Source: Bacillota bacterium (GTDB lineage Bacteria; Bacillota; Clostridia; Acetivibrionales; DTU013). Taken from it: DNA of 64,000 nucleotides. Below, piece after piece: positions 51,376-59,435 of the stretch. Below the pieces are notes generated by a model. The model saw only the letters and a list, made by a program, of their open reading frames with translations, did not search any database and had not been told where the DNA came from. The translations under genes and the position numbers were made by a program. How positions within the stretch are numbered: the first letter of the stretch is position 1; the number at the start of each line of letters is the position of its first letter. The stretch covers positions 234,592 through 298,591 of the forward strand of contig JAFABI010000065.1 of the NCBI GenBank assembly GCA_023426125.1, read 5' to 3'.

Positions 51376-52632
51376 CTACACTCTTGCCGATTTGACATAT
51401 GTCTGGCTTTTCATTTCTTCTTCATTAAAGATATATTTGGGTTTGCCGGCCATACCGATAGCAAGTAGTTCGCCGCGGTCATACAATGTGCCTTTCGGTA
51501 CTAATTCTACAATAAGCCCGACGCCGTACTTTTCTTCCAATCTGTCGACAATTCCGCTTTCTACGGAATCTTCAACTTTTTCTTGTTCCACAACGATTTT
51601 CAATTTTCCGTCCAGCGGACCGGCAGCCCAAAACCGTCCACAGGGCAAATGGGACACGATATCATCCATATCCCAGATATCAAGAAGCTTGCCATTTATC
51701 ATTAAGGTATCCTGCATGCGCCCTTTGACCTGCATGGCCATTTCTTCTCCGCAGGGGCAGCTCTTCCTGTATATCCTGGCCCGGTCGCCGGTTAAGTATC
51801 TGACCAGAGGCAGTGCATACCTTGTGAGTGATGTAATGACCAGGTTACCGACTTCTCCGGGGCTGACTTCCTCTTTAAGGTCATCATCAAGAAGCTCAAA
51901 AATGTAACTGTCGTCTATGGGGTGCAGACAGCCGTAACGGCAATCGGTAGCCATTGGGCCTGTCTCGGTCATTCCGTAATTGTCTATGACAGGTACGCTC
52001 CATATTTGCTCAAGTACCCGTCTCCGGTTGGAGGTCATCACTTCTCCGGCTGTATAAACAACGCGTAAATCAGGGAAGTCCTCCCTGGGATTATAGCCCA
52101 GCATTTCAGCCGTTTCTGCGATCAGAAGCGCCTGCAGCGGTAATGCTGCCAGCACGGTAACCTTAAGCTTCCTCATCAAGTCCAGCACTCTCGGAAAAGG
52201 AGTAATCACCGTCCGTGAGCCGGCTGGAATCACACAGGCGTTCTTATCCTGGGCCGCCGCATGAGTAAAATGGGCCACAGAAGATATTGCATAGGGAAAA
52301 CGGATCAAAACCATATCATTTTCGTTGAAGTCAATACCCCGAAGATTCACTCTCCGATTCAAGTCTTTTACGTCCTCAACCGTAAGCCAGGTGGATGAAG
52401 TCTTTCCCGTGGTACCGAAGGTTTCGTGGTACAGATACAGCTCCTTCCCGGGTACACAGACCAGTCCGAAAGGGGAATTGTCCCTTATATCGGCTTTTGT
52501 CAGCAGCGGTATTCTTTTCAAATCATCCAATTTGTCCAATGCTTTATCCGGAAGCCTTCTGCAATAGAATGAAGATTTTTTACACCGCTCCAGAACCTGA
52601 TTCAAAGACCGCAGCTTTTCTTCGTCGTTCAT
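51376..52632 (-). CDS. PaaK-like adenylate-forming ligase 1
   Basis: 418 residues of the phenylacetate-CoA ligase type. ETFGTTGKTSSTW is the phosphate-binding loop, DNYGMTETGPMATDC the A5 motif, YLTGDRARI the ribose-binding Asp, and a CPCGEE segment provides the Cys group seen in many PaaK-like enzymes. A C-terminal lid begins near GRMQDTLMINGK. It should activate an aryl or acyl carboxylate as the AMP ester. The start overlaps the amidohydrolase stop (ATGA). With GriH/GriI products nearby, 3-amino-4-hydroxybenzoate is a plausible substrate. Confidence 0.85.
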   Translation of the reverse strand: MNDEEKLRSLNQVLERCKKSSFYCRRLPDKALDKLDDLKRIPLLTKADIRDNSPFGLVCVPGKELYLYHETFGTTGKTSSTWLTVEDVKDLNRRVNLRGIDFNENDMVLIRFPYAISSVAHFTHAAAQDKNACVIPAGSRTVITPFPRVLDLMRKLKVTVLAALPLQALLIAETAEMLGYNPREDFPDLRVVYTAGEVMTSNRRRVLEQIWSVPVIDNYGMTETGPMATDCRYGCLHPIDDSYIFELLDDDLKEEVSPGEVGNLVITSLTRYALPLVRYLTGDRARIYRKSCPCGEEMAMQVKGRMQDTLMINGKLLDIWDMDDIVSHLPCGRFWAAGPLDGKLKIVVEQEKVEDSVESGIVDRLEEKYGVGLIVELVPKGTLYDRGELLAIGMAGKPKYIFNEEEMKSQTYVKSARV

Positions 52633-53435
52633 CTGTAGTCCACCCTTCCGCCGGAAGCCGGTGCACTGGTTTGCGGTATTTGGAGCTTAAGCAGGGATTG
52701 GACATTGCCTCCGGTTACCTTATCGAATTCATCGCTTTTCAGATTAAGAAGCTGAATTTTTACCAATTCAGCTTTCGGGTGGGAAAGTGGAAATTCCGAC
52801 CCGTAAATGAGTTTCCCAACTCCGGCTCTTCTCACTGCTTCTTTTAAATGCAGGAAATTGCCGGTAGATGTTTCAAGATAAAAATTAGCAAGCTTGCTTG
52901 CAGCCTCAAGTCCATCCTGGTCAGCCGGTCCGAAACCCATGTGGCCCAATATGAAGTTTGTTCTGGGAAACTGCCTGGCCAGCTCAACAAATTTCAATGA
53001 GGATGCGCCGGGGTTGAACAGCACATGACTGTAAAACGGTGCTCCATAATTGCCGCAAAGGGCTGCAAGGTCTTGCACGGCTTTACTGGCAAATGAAAAC
53101 TGGTGGCTCATGGGGTTGAGCTTCAACCCTTTCAGCCCGCTCCTGAAGGCCTGTTCAAGCGTTGAAACGGCATTGTCCTTATGGGGGTCTACACAGGCAA
53201 ATCCGACAAGTATATCCTTTTGCTCGCTGCAGGCCTTCTGGATATAGGCATTGTCGGGTATCGGATTCTCAGGCTTGGCACGGCCTATCACATAATCGGT
53301 CATTTTTCTTACATCCATCATCCCGCCAGGTACGGCTACCGCCTTCTCTACCCCGCTTTCCTTCATCTGCCGGAGATAAACTTCGACATTTCCATAATCG
53401 GTATTTGATAAATGCGCATGTGCATCTATTATCAC
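52629..53435 (-). CDS. TIM-barrel amidohydrolase (Amidohydro_2 family)
   Basis: 268 residues from GTG 53435 (MIIDAHAHLSNTDYG) with AGAGG eight bases upstream. DAHAH is the HxH metal motif. GLKLNPMSHQF and YSHVLFNPG supply later barrel residues, FILGHMGFG a His, and YGSEFPLSHP the final acidic position. The family hydrolyses or decarboxylates small cyclic compounds. Some members (in caboxamycin/nataxazole-type pathways) close benzoxazole rings from two activated aryl units. Being between two adenylating ligases, it may be such a cyclase; a plain hydrolase is the alternative. Confidence 0.82.
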   Translation of the reverse strand: MIIDAHAHLSNTDYGNVEVYLRQMKESGVEKAVAVPGGMMDVRKMTDYVIGRAKPENPIPDNAYIQKACSEQKDILVGFACVDPHKDNAVSTLEQAFRSGLKGLKLNPMSHQFSFASKAVQDLAALCGNYGAPFYSHVLFNPGASSLKFVELARQFPRTNFILGHMGFGPADQDGLEAASKLANFYLETSTGNFLHLKEAVRRAGVGKLIYGSEFPLSHPKAELVKIQLLNLKSDEFDKVTGGNVQSLLKLQIPQTSAPASGGRVDYR

Positions 53436-53446
53436 GAAAAACACCT

Positions 53447-54787
53447 CTATTCCTCATATATTACTCTTTTTGCTTTTTGTGCCGTCCTCGGCATTTTATC
53501 GACCAATTCCACCTCGCAGGGGACTCCTACGGCAAACTCAAGCTTGCTGGCTATCTTGTCGGCCAGATCGGGCGTTGCTGTGACGCCTTTGGCCAGTTCA
53601 GTCCTCACTTTCAGCGAATCGGGGTTCTGTTTGCTTATAATGAACTGATACCAGTTCCCCACCTCTTCATTCTGCATCAGGAATTCTTCCAGATAAAACG
53701 GTGAGAAGGAAGTGTCGCCTATTTCTATCTGGTCTGCCTTTCTCCCTCTGAGGAAAAGCCTCCGGGGGGTTACTCCGCATTTGCACCGCCCGGTTTCAAT
53801 ATAGCCGAGGTCCTTTGTACAATAGCGTATCAGCGGAGTATCATACCTTAAGGTATCGGTAACGACTATTTCACCTATTTCTCCCGGCTCAAGCACTGCT
53901 TTTGTGTCGGGATCAACGATTTCTACAATAACATGTGAATGCAGCAGGTGATAACCGTCGTGTTTATCGCATTCTATGCCGATGCCGCCGACTTCCAACG
54001 AGCCGTAGTACATATTCGCCGTGGCGCCGTAGATGGCCTCCACCCTTTTCCTGAAGGAATCCGAGCAGCCTTCTCCCGTAAGCCACATCTTTTTTAAGTT
54101 AAGGGAAGAAAGGTCAAAGCCGGCTTCTTCTGCAGCTTCATATACGCTGATTGCCCAGGAAGGCGTTGTGATTATTACATTCGGCTTTAAATCACGCAGG
54201 GCCTTAACGGTTTTTTCAGGGGTGGAATAGGCTCCTCCCTTACCGGCGTTAAAAACAGTGGCCAGGCATGCATCCATGAACAGTTTGTGAAAAGACAGCC
54301 CTGCCGAACTCATTTCATAAGGAAGTGCGTCGATGCATATATCTCCGGGATCAATGGGGAAAAGGGATGGATACCTCGGCGTCATGTCGCTCAGCGTATA
54401 ATCCTTCCAGGTATATGGAATATATATTTCCTCCTGTCCGGAAGTACCGGTCGAAACTGTAATGCACGATATTTTCTCTTTACTGCATGCCACGATGGCC
54501 CATGGATTGCCTCTCAATTCCTCCTTCTCAAGGAAGGGCAGTCTTTTTATGTCGGCTAACGTCCGTATATGAGCCGGCGTAACACCCGCCTGCTTCATCT
54601 TCTCTTTATAGAACGGGCATTTAGAATATGCAATTGCCGTAATTTCAATCAACGAATCCTTCTGAAAGCTTGATATTTTATCCAGAGGCATTTTGTCTGC
54701 CGGGTCCATGTATAAATTCCCGAAATACCTGTCTATCAGCCATGGCTTTGAAGTCTGATCCAAACGTCTCTCAAAATATGAACTCAC
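53447..54787 (-). CDS. PaaK-like adenylate-forming ligase 2
   Basis: 446 residues from GTG 54787 (MSSYFERRLDQ), with AAGGAG eight bases upstream. The frame is open to 54871 but that part overlaps the upstream gene. STGTSGQEEIYIPYTWKDY contains the phosphate loop, MYYGSLEVGGIGIEC the A5-like region, and YCTKDLGYIETGRCKCG the ribose Asp plus Cys pair. The A5 motif (SLEVGG in place of the usual TEAG) is atypical. It and ligase 1 are diverged and likely load different acids. Confidence 0.83.
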   Translation of the reverse strand: MSSYFERRLDQTSKPWLIDRYFGNLYMDPADKMPLDKISSFQKDSLIEITAIAYSKCPFYKEKMKQAGVTPAHIRTLADIKRLPFLEKEELRGNPWAIVACSKEKISCITVSTGTSGQEEIYIPYTWKDYTLSDMTPRYPSLFPIDPGDICIDALPYEMSSAGLSFHKLFMDACLATVFNAGKGGAYSTPEKTVKALRDLKPNVIITTPSWAISVYEAAEEAGFDLSSLNLKKMWLTGEGCSDSFRKRVEAIYGATANMYYGSLEVGGIGIECDKHDGYHLLHSHVIVEIVDPDTKAVLEPGEIGEIVVTDTLRYDTPLIRYCTKDLGYIETGRCKCGVTPRRLFLRGRKADQIEIGDTSFSPFYLEEFLMQNEEVGNWYQFIISKQNPDSLKVRTELAKGVTATPDLADKIASKLEFAVGVPCEVELVDKMPRTAQKAKRVIYEE

Positions 54788-54807
54788 AAATAACACTCCT
54801 TCTTTCT

Positions 54808-56115
54808 TTATATTTTTCCTATCAATTTGACGTATTCTGATTCTGGGTTTACTTCCATAAGCTTTTTCCATGCATCGACCGCTTCGGTATGCTTATCCAG
54901 CCGTTTACAGCAGATACCGGTCTGATAAAGCACTTTGCTTACTTTTTCTTTTGATAAAATGGTCTTGTCCTTTTCATATGCTTTGATAATATGGTTGAAA
55001 TCTTCAAGGGCTTTCTCACCGAGGTGAAAAAACGCTTCGGGAAGACATCCGAATAAGCTGGCTCTCAGGTATCTTAAGTTAATATTGCCGGGATCGCTGT
55101 CAACAGCATGATTCAAATGCCTGGAGCCTTTTATTGCGCTTCCGAAAAGCTCCTGGGCCTCGCTTGCGTATTTTCCGGTTAGGGCGATGCAACTGCCGTA
55201 ATAACCTTCAATTATAGGGACGTCAGGATGGGCTTCAAACAGTTTTTTAAGTATATCCGTTGCCTCTTTAAGCACTCTTTTATTGCCTTCCAGAGCAGCG
55301 TCATGCAGCCGTTTTGCCTTCCTGAAGAGCTCCAGCTCTGTCAGGCCGGCAGTACCGGTTGCCTGTACGGGCTCCTGTCCGGGAACCCCGGCTTCTTCGA
55401 AAAAATGTTTATCAACCAATTTTCTGTACGTCATACCGCAGCCTGAATCCAGAAGCTTCTTCCATACCTGGTCGGTTTCATCTTTCAGTCCCAGCTGCCA
55501 ATAAGCCTTGCCAAGGATGAAAAGAAGCTTGAAATACATCTCCCGGGACAAAGCGCATCCACCATTCTCATATGCTTCAATCAGATATTCAAAGTCATTT
55601 ACCGCAGAAGTCATCCTTTTGAAGAAAGCATCAGGAAGCCTGTAGCTGTGGCATGCTCTTAAAAGCCTGACTTCAAGGATATCCGGATTCTTTTCCACCA
55701 GCTCGTCGAATTTCCTGATCGCCTTTATTGCATTTCCGAATATGGAAGCCACATCGGCCGAATCTCTCCCGGTTAAAGACAGATAGTCGGCATAAAATGC
55801 TGCTATGACAGGGTCGTCTGGATTTTCATCATAAGCTTCCTGTATGGACTCATATGCTTGCAATAGATCGGAACTATCCCCGGTGAATGTGCTGAAATGC
55901 AGGTCTACAATTTCCTCCAGGCTTTTTTTATGTTTCCTGACCTCTTTCTGATCATATGTAATGTCAACTTTTTCGTTAGTCAGCAGCTCCCGGTATTTGT
56001 TAACACACAGATCGGTTAAAAAGTCATTTGCTTCTCCGGCAGCGTACTTATCACCGTCAAGTGCTTTTTTATGCAGTAATATGCTGTTGTCCAACAATTC
56101 CCGTATGCCAGACAA
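54808..56115 (-). CDS. TPR-like helical repeat protein (paralogue 1)
   Basis: 435 residues, all helical, with two large modules of about 170 residues. Each has a Gly-rich turn SLTGRDSADVASIFGNAI or ALTGKYASEAQELFGSAI, then LEVRLLRACHSYRLPDAFF or INLRYLRASLFGCLPEAFF, then a VNDFEYLIEAYE helix. The same modules appear in the proteins at 58093 and 59436. No catalytic motif. The start is TTG 56115 with GGAGGAG six bases upstream. It heads the operon with the ligases and amidohydrolase and has a good sigma-K-like promoter. Confidence 0.75.
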   Translation of the reverse strand: MSGIRELLDNSILLHKKALDGDKYAAGEANDFLTDLCVNKYRELLTNEKVDITYDQKEVRKHKKSLEEIVDLHFSTFTGDSSDLLQAYESIQEAYDENPDDPVIAAFYADYLSLTGRDSADVASIFGNAIKAIRKFDELVEKNPDILEVRLLRACHSYRLPDAFFKRMTSAVNDFEYLIEAYENGGCALSREMYFKLLFILGKAYWQLGLKDETDQVWKKLLDSGCGMTYRKLVDKHFFEEAGVPGQEPVQATGTAGLTELELFRKAKRLHDAALEGNKRVLKEATDILKKLFEAHPDVPIIEGYYGSCIALTGKYASEAQELFGSAIKGSRHLNHAVDSDPGNINLRYLRASLFGCLPEAFFHLGEKALEDFNHIIKAYEKDKTILSKEKVSKVLYQTGICCKRLDKHTEAVDAWKKLMEVNPESEYVKLIGKI

Positions 56116-56167
56116 AAGGGCTCCTCCTTGACATAATACGTTTTTTGACGCAACCAGCTTCTAGATA

Positions 56168-56194
56168 TAATATATGAGAGTTTCCATAATATGT
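56168..56194 (-). promoter_or_regulatory. Sigma-K-like promoter of the TPR-ligase operon
   Basis: Minus strand AC, 16 bases, CATATATTA: an exact AC-N16-CATANNNTA match about 50 bases before the TTG start at 56115. It implies that the ligase/amidohydrolase operon is on in the late mother cell. Confidence 0.55.
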
Positions 56195-56220
56195 TGCCTG
56201 CTATAAAAACATATAATGGT

Positions 56221-56330
56221 ACTATAGCGAAAAACTTCAATAAAATATCGGCATTGCGCCTTACAGAAATAATCGCGAACACCTTAACGCGTTATTTCTG
56301 TAAAGATAGTTTGGTAGTTTTCGCTGTAGT
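56221..56330. repeat. Nested palindromic repeat, family 2, copy 3
   Basis: Outer stem ACTATAGCGAAAA/TTTTCGCTGTAGT and inner stem CTTACAGAAATAA (56260-56272) with TTATTTCTGTAAAG (56292-56305). Relative to copy 1 the inner stem G-C pair is A-T here, changed on both sides. Confidence 0.65.
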
Positions 56331-56348
56331 ATTGGTGGGATAAAAATG

Positions 56349-56372
56349 AAAAGCTGGCTCCCGCCAGCTTTT
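56349..56372 (-). terminator. Terminator hairpin at the end of the DUF3343-like gene
   Basis: AAAAGCTGGC at 56349-56358 pairs with GCCAGCTTTT at 56363-56372 around TCCC. The first base of the stop codon of the leftward gene is within the stem. Confidence 0.75.
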
Positions 56373-56632
56373 CAATATTGGATTTCCACATACTGGCTGT
56401 CCCCAGGAGTTGCTTTTTCCATGTAAATCCTGCAGCCAGGCAAACCGCTATGCCTTATCACTTGTGTAGCGCTATTCAATACACTTTCATTAAATTTCAC
56501 ACCCATATTGCATAAGTCGGTCATTATATCTCTGGGCATGTATGTCAGTTCACACTGTATACCCTGCTGTTTCATTCTCTGCTCGAGCAGGAATGCATGG
56601 GATTTCGACTGCAGCGCAACGTAATAGTTCAT
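56372..56632 (-). CDS. DUF3343-like small protein (paralogue 2)
   Basis: 86 residues, closely similar to the protein at 41166: QSKSHAFLLEQRMKQQGI, CELTYMPRDIMTDLCNMGV, VIRHSGLPGCRIYME. It lies downstream of the second coat-like gene as in the first pair, so the pair was duplicated as a unit. GGGGTGAAGCGGTC precedes the ATG. Function unknown; conserved Cys in CNMGV and GCRIY. Confidence 0.68.
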   Translation of the reverse strand: MNYYVALQSKSHAFLLEQRMKQQGIQCELTYMPRDIMTDLCNMGVKFNESVLNSATQVIRHSGLPGCRIYMEKATPGDSQYVEIQY

Positions 56633-56693
56633 GACCGCTTCACCCCACTACCCTGTCATCCGGGAACCGGTCCTTCTGATACGGTCCCCCAAG

Positions 56694-56762
56694 AAAATTC
56701 GCTTCGCTCATTACTGAATTTCTTAAAGCTTAAGATTTATATATTCAAACGAAGCGAATTTT
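56694..56762 (-). other. Long inverted repeat between coat-like and DUF3343-like genes
   Basis: AAAATTCGCTTCG at 56694-56706 and CGAAGCGAATTTT at 56750-56762 form a perfect 13-base stem with a 43-base loop that itself contains CTTAA/TTAAG. It probably acts as an attenuator or terminator within the leftward unit. Confidence 0.6.
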
Positions 56763-56814
56763 CAAAATGAAGGATTTCTTTAACTTACTATACTTTAGAC
56801 TTAACAGCTACCCT

Positions 56815-57555
56815 TTACTCTTCTTTATCCCATTGGGTATTCGTATTTTCATCAAGGCAATTGGGCTTCTGATCAGGGAAGAACTGTGTCGGGAACGGGG
56901 TCTTGCACCTGTCAAGGAACATCTTGCATGTAATGTTTGACGGATTAACCTGTTCCGGAGGAACAGGACAATAACCATATGCAGGGATCAACAGCTGTAC
57001 AATGCATTCGCATTTTACAATGAAGAAAACGCCTATATCAAGGGCCAATACGCCTGTAGACGGATTAACAACATCGTTGAATGCTTCGGCCAGCGCCTCC
57101 ACCTTGATAAACAGACCGTCTGCATCTATGGTTCCGGGAACGCCCTCGGCAGGATAACGCACAACGCCTATCTGTGCCGAACAGTTGGGGCAGTATATTT
57201 CATTGATGGTCAGGTTGAAACCGGCCTCGTCAATCAATGACAATTGATTGATTCCATCGGAATAATGGATGGTATATCTGAGCCTTACAAACAGCTTGAG
57301 CTTCTTAAACCCTGGCTTCAACAGTGAATCCGTCTTTGAAATGACCTTTACCTCTACGATGTCGAAATTATCCGCTCCTTCAAAAGCGAAATTAGGGTTG
57401 ATGACGCCCGATCCCGGGATAAGGGTAACAGTCCTTGTCACACAATCCCTGAGCGATACCTGATCAAAAACCTTGGGAACCTGGATACAAACCAGTTCAT
57501 TTGCCGGCGGAAATGAATTCGGATTCACAATCTGGCCGGCTTCAATTTTAGCCAT
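56815..57555 (-). CDS. Probable spore coat/exosporium protein (paralogue 2)
   Basis: 246 residues, strongly similar along its length to the protein at 41489: CIQVPKVFDQVSLRDCVTR, SLIDEAGFNLTINEIYCPNC, PAYGYCPVPPEQ. No signal peptide. Cys residues (IYCPNC, CECI, CKMF, RCK) could cross-link in a coat layer. The promoter region has sigma-E-like boxes (57629-57655). AGGAGGTTGTTTT precedes ATG 57555. Confidence 0.62.
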   Translation of the reverse strand: MAKIEAGQIVNPNSFPPANELVCIQVPKVFDQVSLRDCVTRTVTLIPGSGVINPNFAFEGADNFDIVEVKVISKTDSLLKPGFKKLKLFVRLRYTIHYSDGINQLSLIDEAGFNLTINEIYCPNCSAQIGVVRYPAEGVPGTIDADGLFIKVEALAEAFNDVVNPSTGVLALDIGVFFIVKCECIVQLLIPAYGYCPVPPEQVNPSNITCKMFLDRCKTPFPTQFFPDQKPNCLDENTNTQWDKEE

Positions 57556-57628
57556 AAAACAACCTCCTCATTATATTGATGAATAAAAATAAACTTAACT
57601 CTTAGGTAGATCCTCCATTTTTTCATCT

Positions 57629-57655
57629 TTTGTATGGTTTACATTATCATTATAT
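57629..57655 (-). promoter_or_regulatory. Sigma-E-like promoter
   Basis: Minus strand ATA, 16 bases, CATACAAA, close to the Bacillus sigma-E pattern ATA-N16-CATACANT. It lies 75 bases upstream of the coat-like gene start. Confidence 0.45.
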
Positions 57656-57726
57656 TTGGGAGGCTCATAAATAGTTACAATACAGTCGTGTTATGTATAA
57701 CAAAATATATATAATGCTTATGAGAA

Positions 57727-57753
57727 CACATTATGTAAAGTTTACATATATTG
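57727..57753 (+). promoter_or_regulatory. Possible sigma-K-like promoter
   Basis: AC followed after 15 or 17 bases by CATATATTG (one mismatch to CATANNNTA), 55 bases before the gene at 57810. Confidence 0.3.
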
Positions 57754-57809
57754 TATTGATATCGGCAAAGCAGGGTATAAAAAGTAGCTGAAGGAGGTGT
57801 GTGATAACC

Positions 57810-58232
57810 ATGAGTAAGGCCAATAAGACCATGACAGGACAGGAATTTTGGAAGGCCGTGACATCGGATCCATCCGAGTATAATCCCAAAGTGAAATTTC
57901 GTGTGTCTCTTCCGGCTGGTCAGAATCTTAAGGTTCTAAACCTGTTAGATATCAAGCCCCTTGGAGATGTGGACCTTTCCTTCCAGTTGCCGTTTTTCAT
58001 CGGTGAATCCGGCTTGGGAAAACTGTCCAAAAAGCTTAAGGATATGGGTGTTTCAGTAGAATTAGAAGACAATAACAAGGGAGGTAGTGAAAGTGTCGAA
58101 GAAGGAGCCCATGGACATTCAGGAGAAGGAGAAAGCGAAGGAAGCAAAGACATTTGCAAAACAGGAAAAGAAGCAGGCGAAGGCCATAGCGAAGGAAGAA
58201 AAGGCACAGATGAAGGAAGCGGAAAAGGCTGA
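57810..58232 (+). CDS. Unrecognised small protein with Gly/Glu/Ser-rich tail overlapping the next gene
   Basis: 140 residues. The first 90 look like a compact domain (TGQEFWKAVTSDPSEYNPKV, LPFFIGESGLGKLSKKLKDM); the rest is low-complexity EGSGEG-type sequence. The last 140 bases overlap, in another frame, the start of the TPR gene at 58093. ATG 57810 follows AAGGAGG by 12 bases; GTG 57801 is too close. It is divergent from the second coat-like gene. Family unknown. Confidence 0.6.
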   Translation: MSKANKTMTGQEFWKAVTSDPSEYNPKVKFRVSLPAGQNLKVLNLLDIKPLGDVDLSFQLPFFIGESGLGKLSKKLKDMGVSVELEDNNKGGSESVEEGAHGHSGEGESEGSKDICKTGKEAGEGHSEGRKGTDEGSGKG

Positions 58233-58908
58233 AAAGAAACAGGCAAAAGCAAATAAAAAGGAAGAGAAAGAGGAAACAGGGGAGGCAGAATCGGAAGTCG
58301 ACCTACCTGTATTGGATGAAACAAATGAAGATTACGATACGGCCTGGAAGCAGGCAATGGAGGTTTATGCACAGGCAGCGGAGGGTGACAAGAATGCGGC
58401 AATCGATGCTTTGGAGCTGTTTGAAAAGCTTTTTGACCGCGATCCGAAAAACCACGTCATCGAAGCCTATCTGGGCAGCGCCAATGTTCTCATCGGCCGG
58501 GATGCCGCCGGGCCTGTCAACAAGTTTAAATATACAAACTGGGGCTTGAAGCACCTGGACCATGCCGTCCTGTCGGAACCGGAAAACATTGAAATAAGAA
58601 ACTTGCGGGGAAAGGTATGCAGCCAACTGTCCGAGATGTATTTCCACCGTGCGAGTACCGCAATAGAGGATTACAGGCACATTGTCTCCCGTTATGAGCA
58701 GTATGAGGGCTCCATCTCCGAAGAAATGTACCGGGAGAGCCTTTTGAACCTGGGAGCTGCATTCAAGTCGCTGGGCTACATGGATGACGCCCGGGCGTAC
58801 TGGGATAAGCTGCTTTCAGTAACTGCAAACGATCCGGCTTATAAGGAAAAAATTAAGGAAATAGAAAATGCCGATGACAAGATAACCTGGGGAAGGGCAA
58901 AAAGATAA
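58093..58908 (+). CDS. TPR-like helical repeat protein (paralogue 2) with charged N-terminus
   Basis: 271 residues. GTG 58093 has GGGAGG eight bases upstream and is preferred to GTG 58087. Residues 1-65 are Lys/Glu/Ala-rich and probably a long helix. One module follows: VLIGRDAAGPVNKFKYTNWG, HLDHAVLSEPENIEIRNLRG, LSEMYFHRASTAIEDYRHIV. Similar to 54808 and 59436. Its TAA is directly followed by palindromic copy E. Confidence 0.75.
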   Translation: MSKKEPMDIQEKEKAKEAKTFAKQEKKQAKAIAKEEKAQMKEAEKAEKKQAKANKKEEKEETGEAESEVDLPVLDETNEDYDTAWKQAMEVYAQAAEGDKNAAIDALELFEKLFDRDPKNHVIEAYLGSANVLIGRDAAGPVNKFKYTNWGLKHLDHAVLSEPENIEIRNLRGKVCSQLSEMYFHRASTAIEDYRHIVSRYEQYEGSISEEMYRESLLNLGAAFKSLGYMDDARAYWDKLLSVTANDPAYKEKIKEIENADDKITWGRAKR

Positions 58909-59053
58909 GCACCGGTGAAAATATAACTTCCCGTATGAGTTTCTGAAAATGGAGTCCATTGAGACCGGGGCTGGTCGCAAATGCTTTACATTTGCTGCTC
59001 GCCTATGCAACCTACCTTTTCAGAAAAACGGGTAGTAATATTTTCAGTACTCC
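58909..59053. repeat. Palindromic element family 1, copy E (opposite orientation)
   Basis: Begins GCACCGGTGAAAATATAAC immediately after the stop TAA (58906-58908) and ends TAATATTTTCAGTACTCCT. The core is reversed: GGGGCTGGTCG, stem CAAATG/CATTTG, CTGCTCGCC at 58995-59003. Arms CTTCCCGT...TTTCTGAAAA and complement. Confidence 0.86.
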
Positions 59054-59083
59054 TAAAACAAGATCGCAATGCGAGACGTGCAT

Positions 59084-59114
59084 AAATCAGTGGGCTGGGA
59101 TGTACCACTGATTT
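59084..59114 (+). terminator. Rho-independent terminator
   Basis: AAATCAGTGG at 59084-59093 pairs with CCACTGATTT at 59105-59114, followed by TTTTATT. It ends the transcription unit that includes the TPR gene stopping at 58908. Confidence 0.8.
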
Positions 59115-59138
59115 TTTATTGTGATGCTCCAGGACGCA

Positions 59139-59170
59139 TGGGCGAGCAGATGACGCAGTCATCGACCAGA
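59139..59170 (+). repeat. Solo core hairpin of palindromic family 1 (copy G)
   Basis: GGGCGAGCAG, stem ATGAC/GTCAT with loop GCA, then CGACCAG. The long arms of the family are missing. Note that the loop differs from copies B and D (CATA). Confidence 0.7.
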
Positions 59171-59263
59171 CCTGAGACTTTTAAATCTGCGTTATGTGAA
59201 CATTATGTATTGTGTGAACATAATATGTTAACAGAACGAATAGGAAAGAGGAAGGGATTGAAG

Positions 59264-59395
59264 ATGGATATCCGCGAAAGCAATGGTCTGGACAAGGGAA
59301 ATCAGGAAGTGAAGTCCAAACCATTCGATAAAAAAGCATATGACAAACGTATCCGAATATTGGAAAAAATCTTTTCGTTTTATGTGCATCATTAA
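59264..59395 (+). CDS. Small 43-residue basic protein
   Basis: ATG 59264 is preceded by AGAGGAAGGG at a proper distance. The product is mainly polar (MDIRESNGLDKGNQEVKSKP start) with a helical basic end KRIRILEKIFSFYVHH. No family known. A CATAATATG box lies about 50 bases upstream (59218). It stands just before the third TPR gene and may be cotranscribed with it. Confidence 0.45.
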   Translation: MDIRESNGLDKGNQEVKSKPFDKKAYDKRIRILEKIFSFYVHH

Positions 59396-59435
59396 GTAGC
59401 CCATCTTTGGGACAAAGGAGGTATATTTTTTAATT

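Noticed and set aside
42571..54787. Closthioamide-type or NRPS/PKS cluster
   Set aside because: No NRPS, PKS or thioamide genes, and the precursor genes are for an amino-hydroxybenzoate instead.
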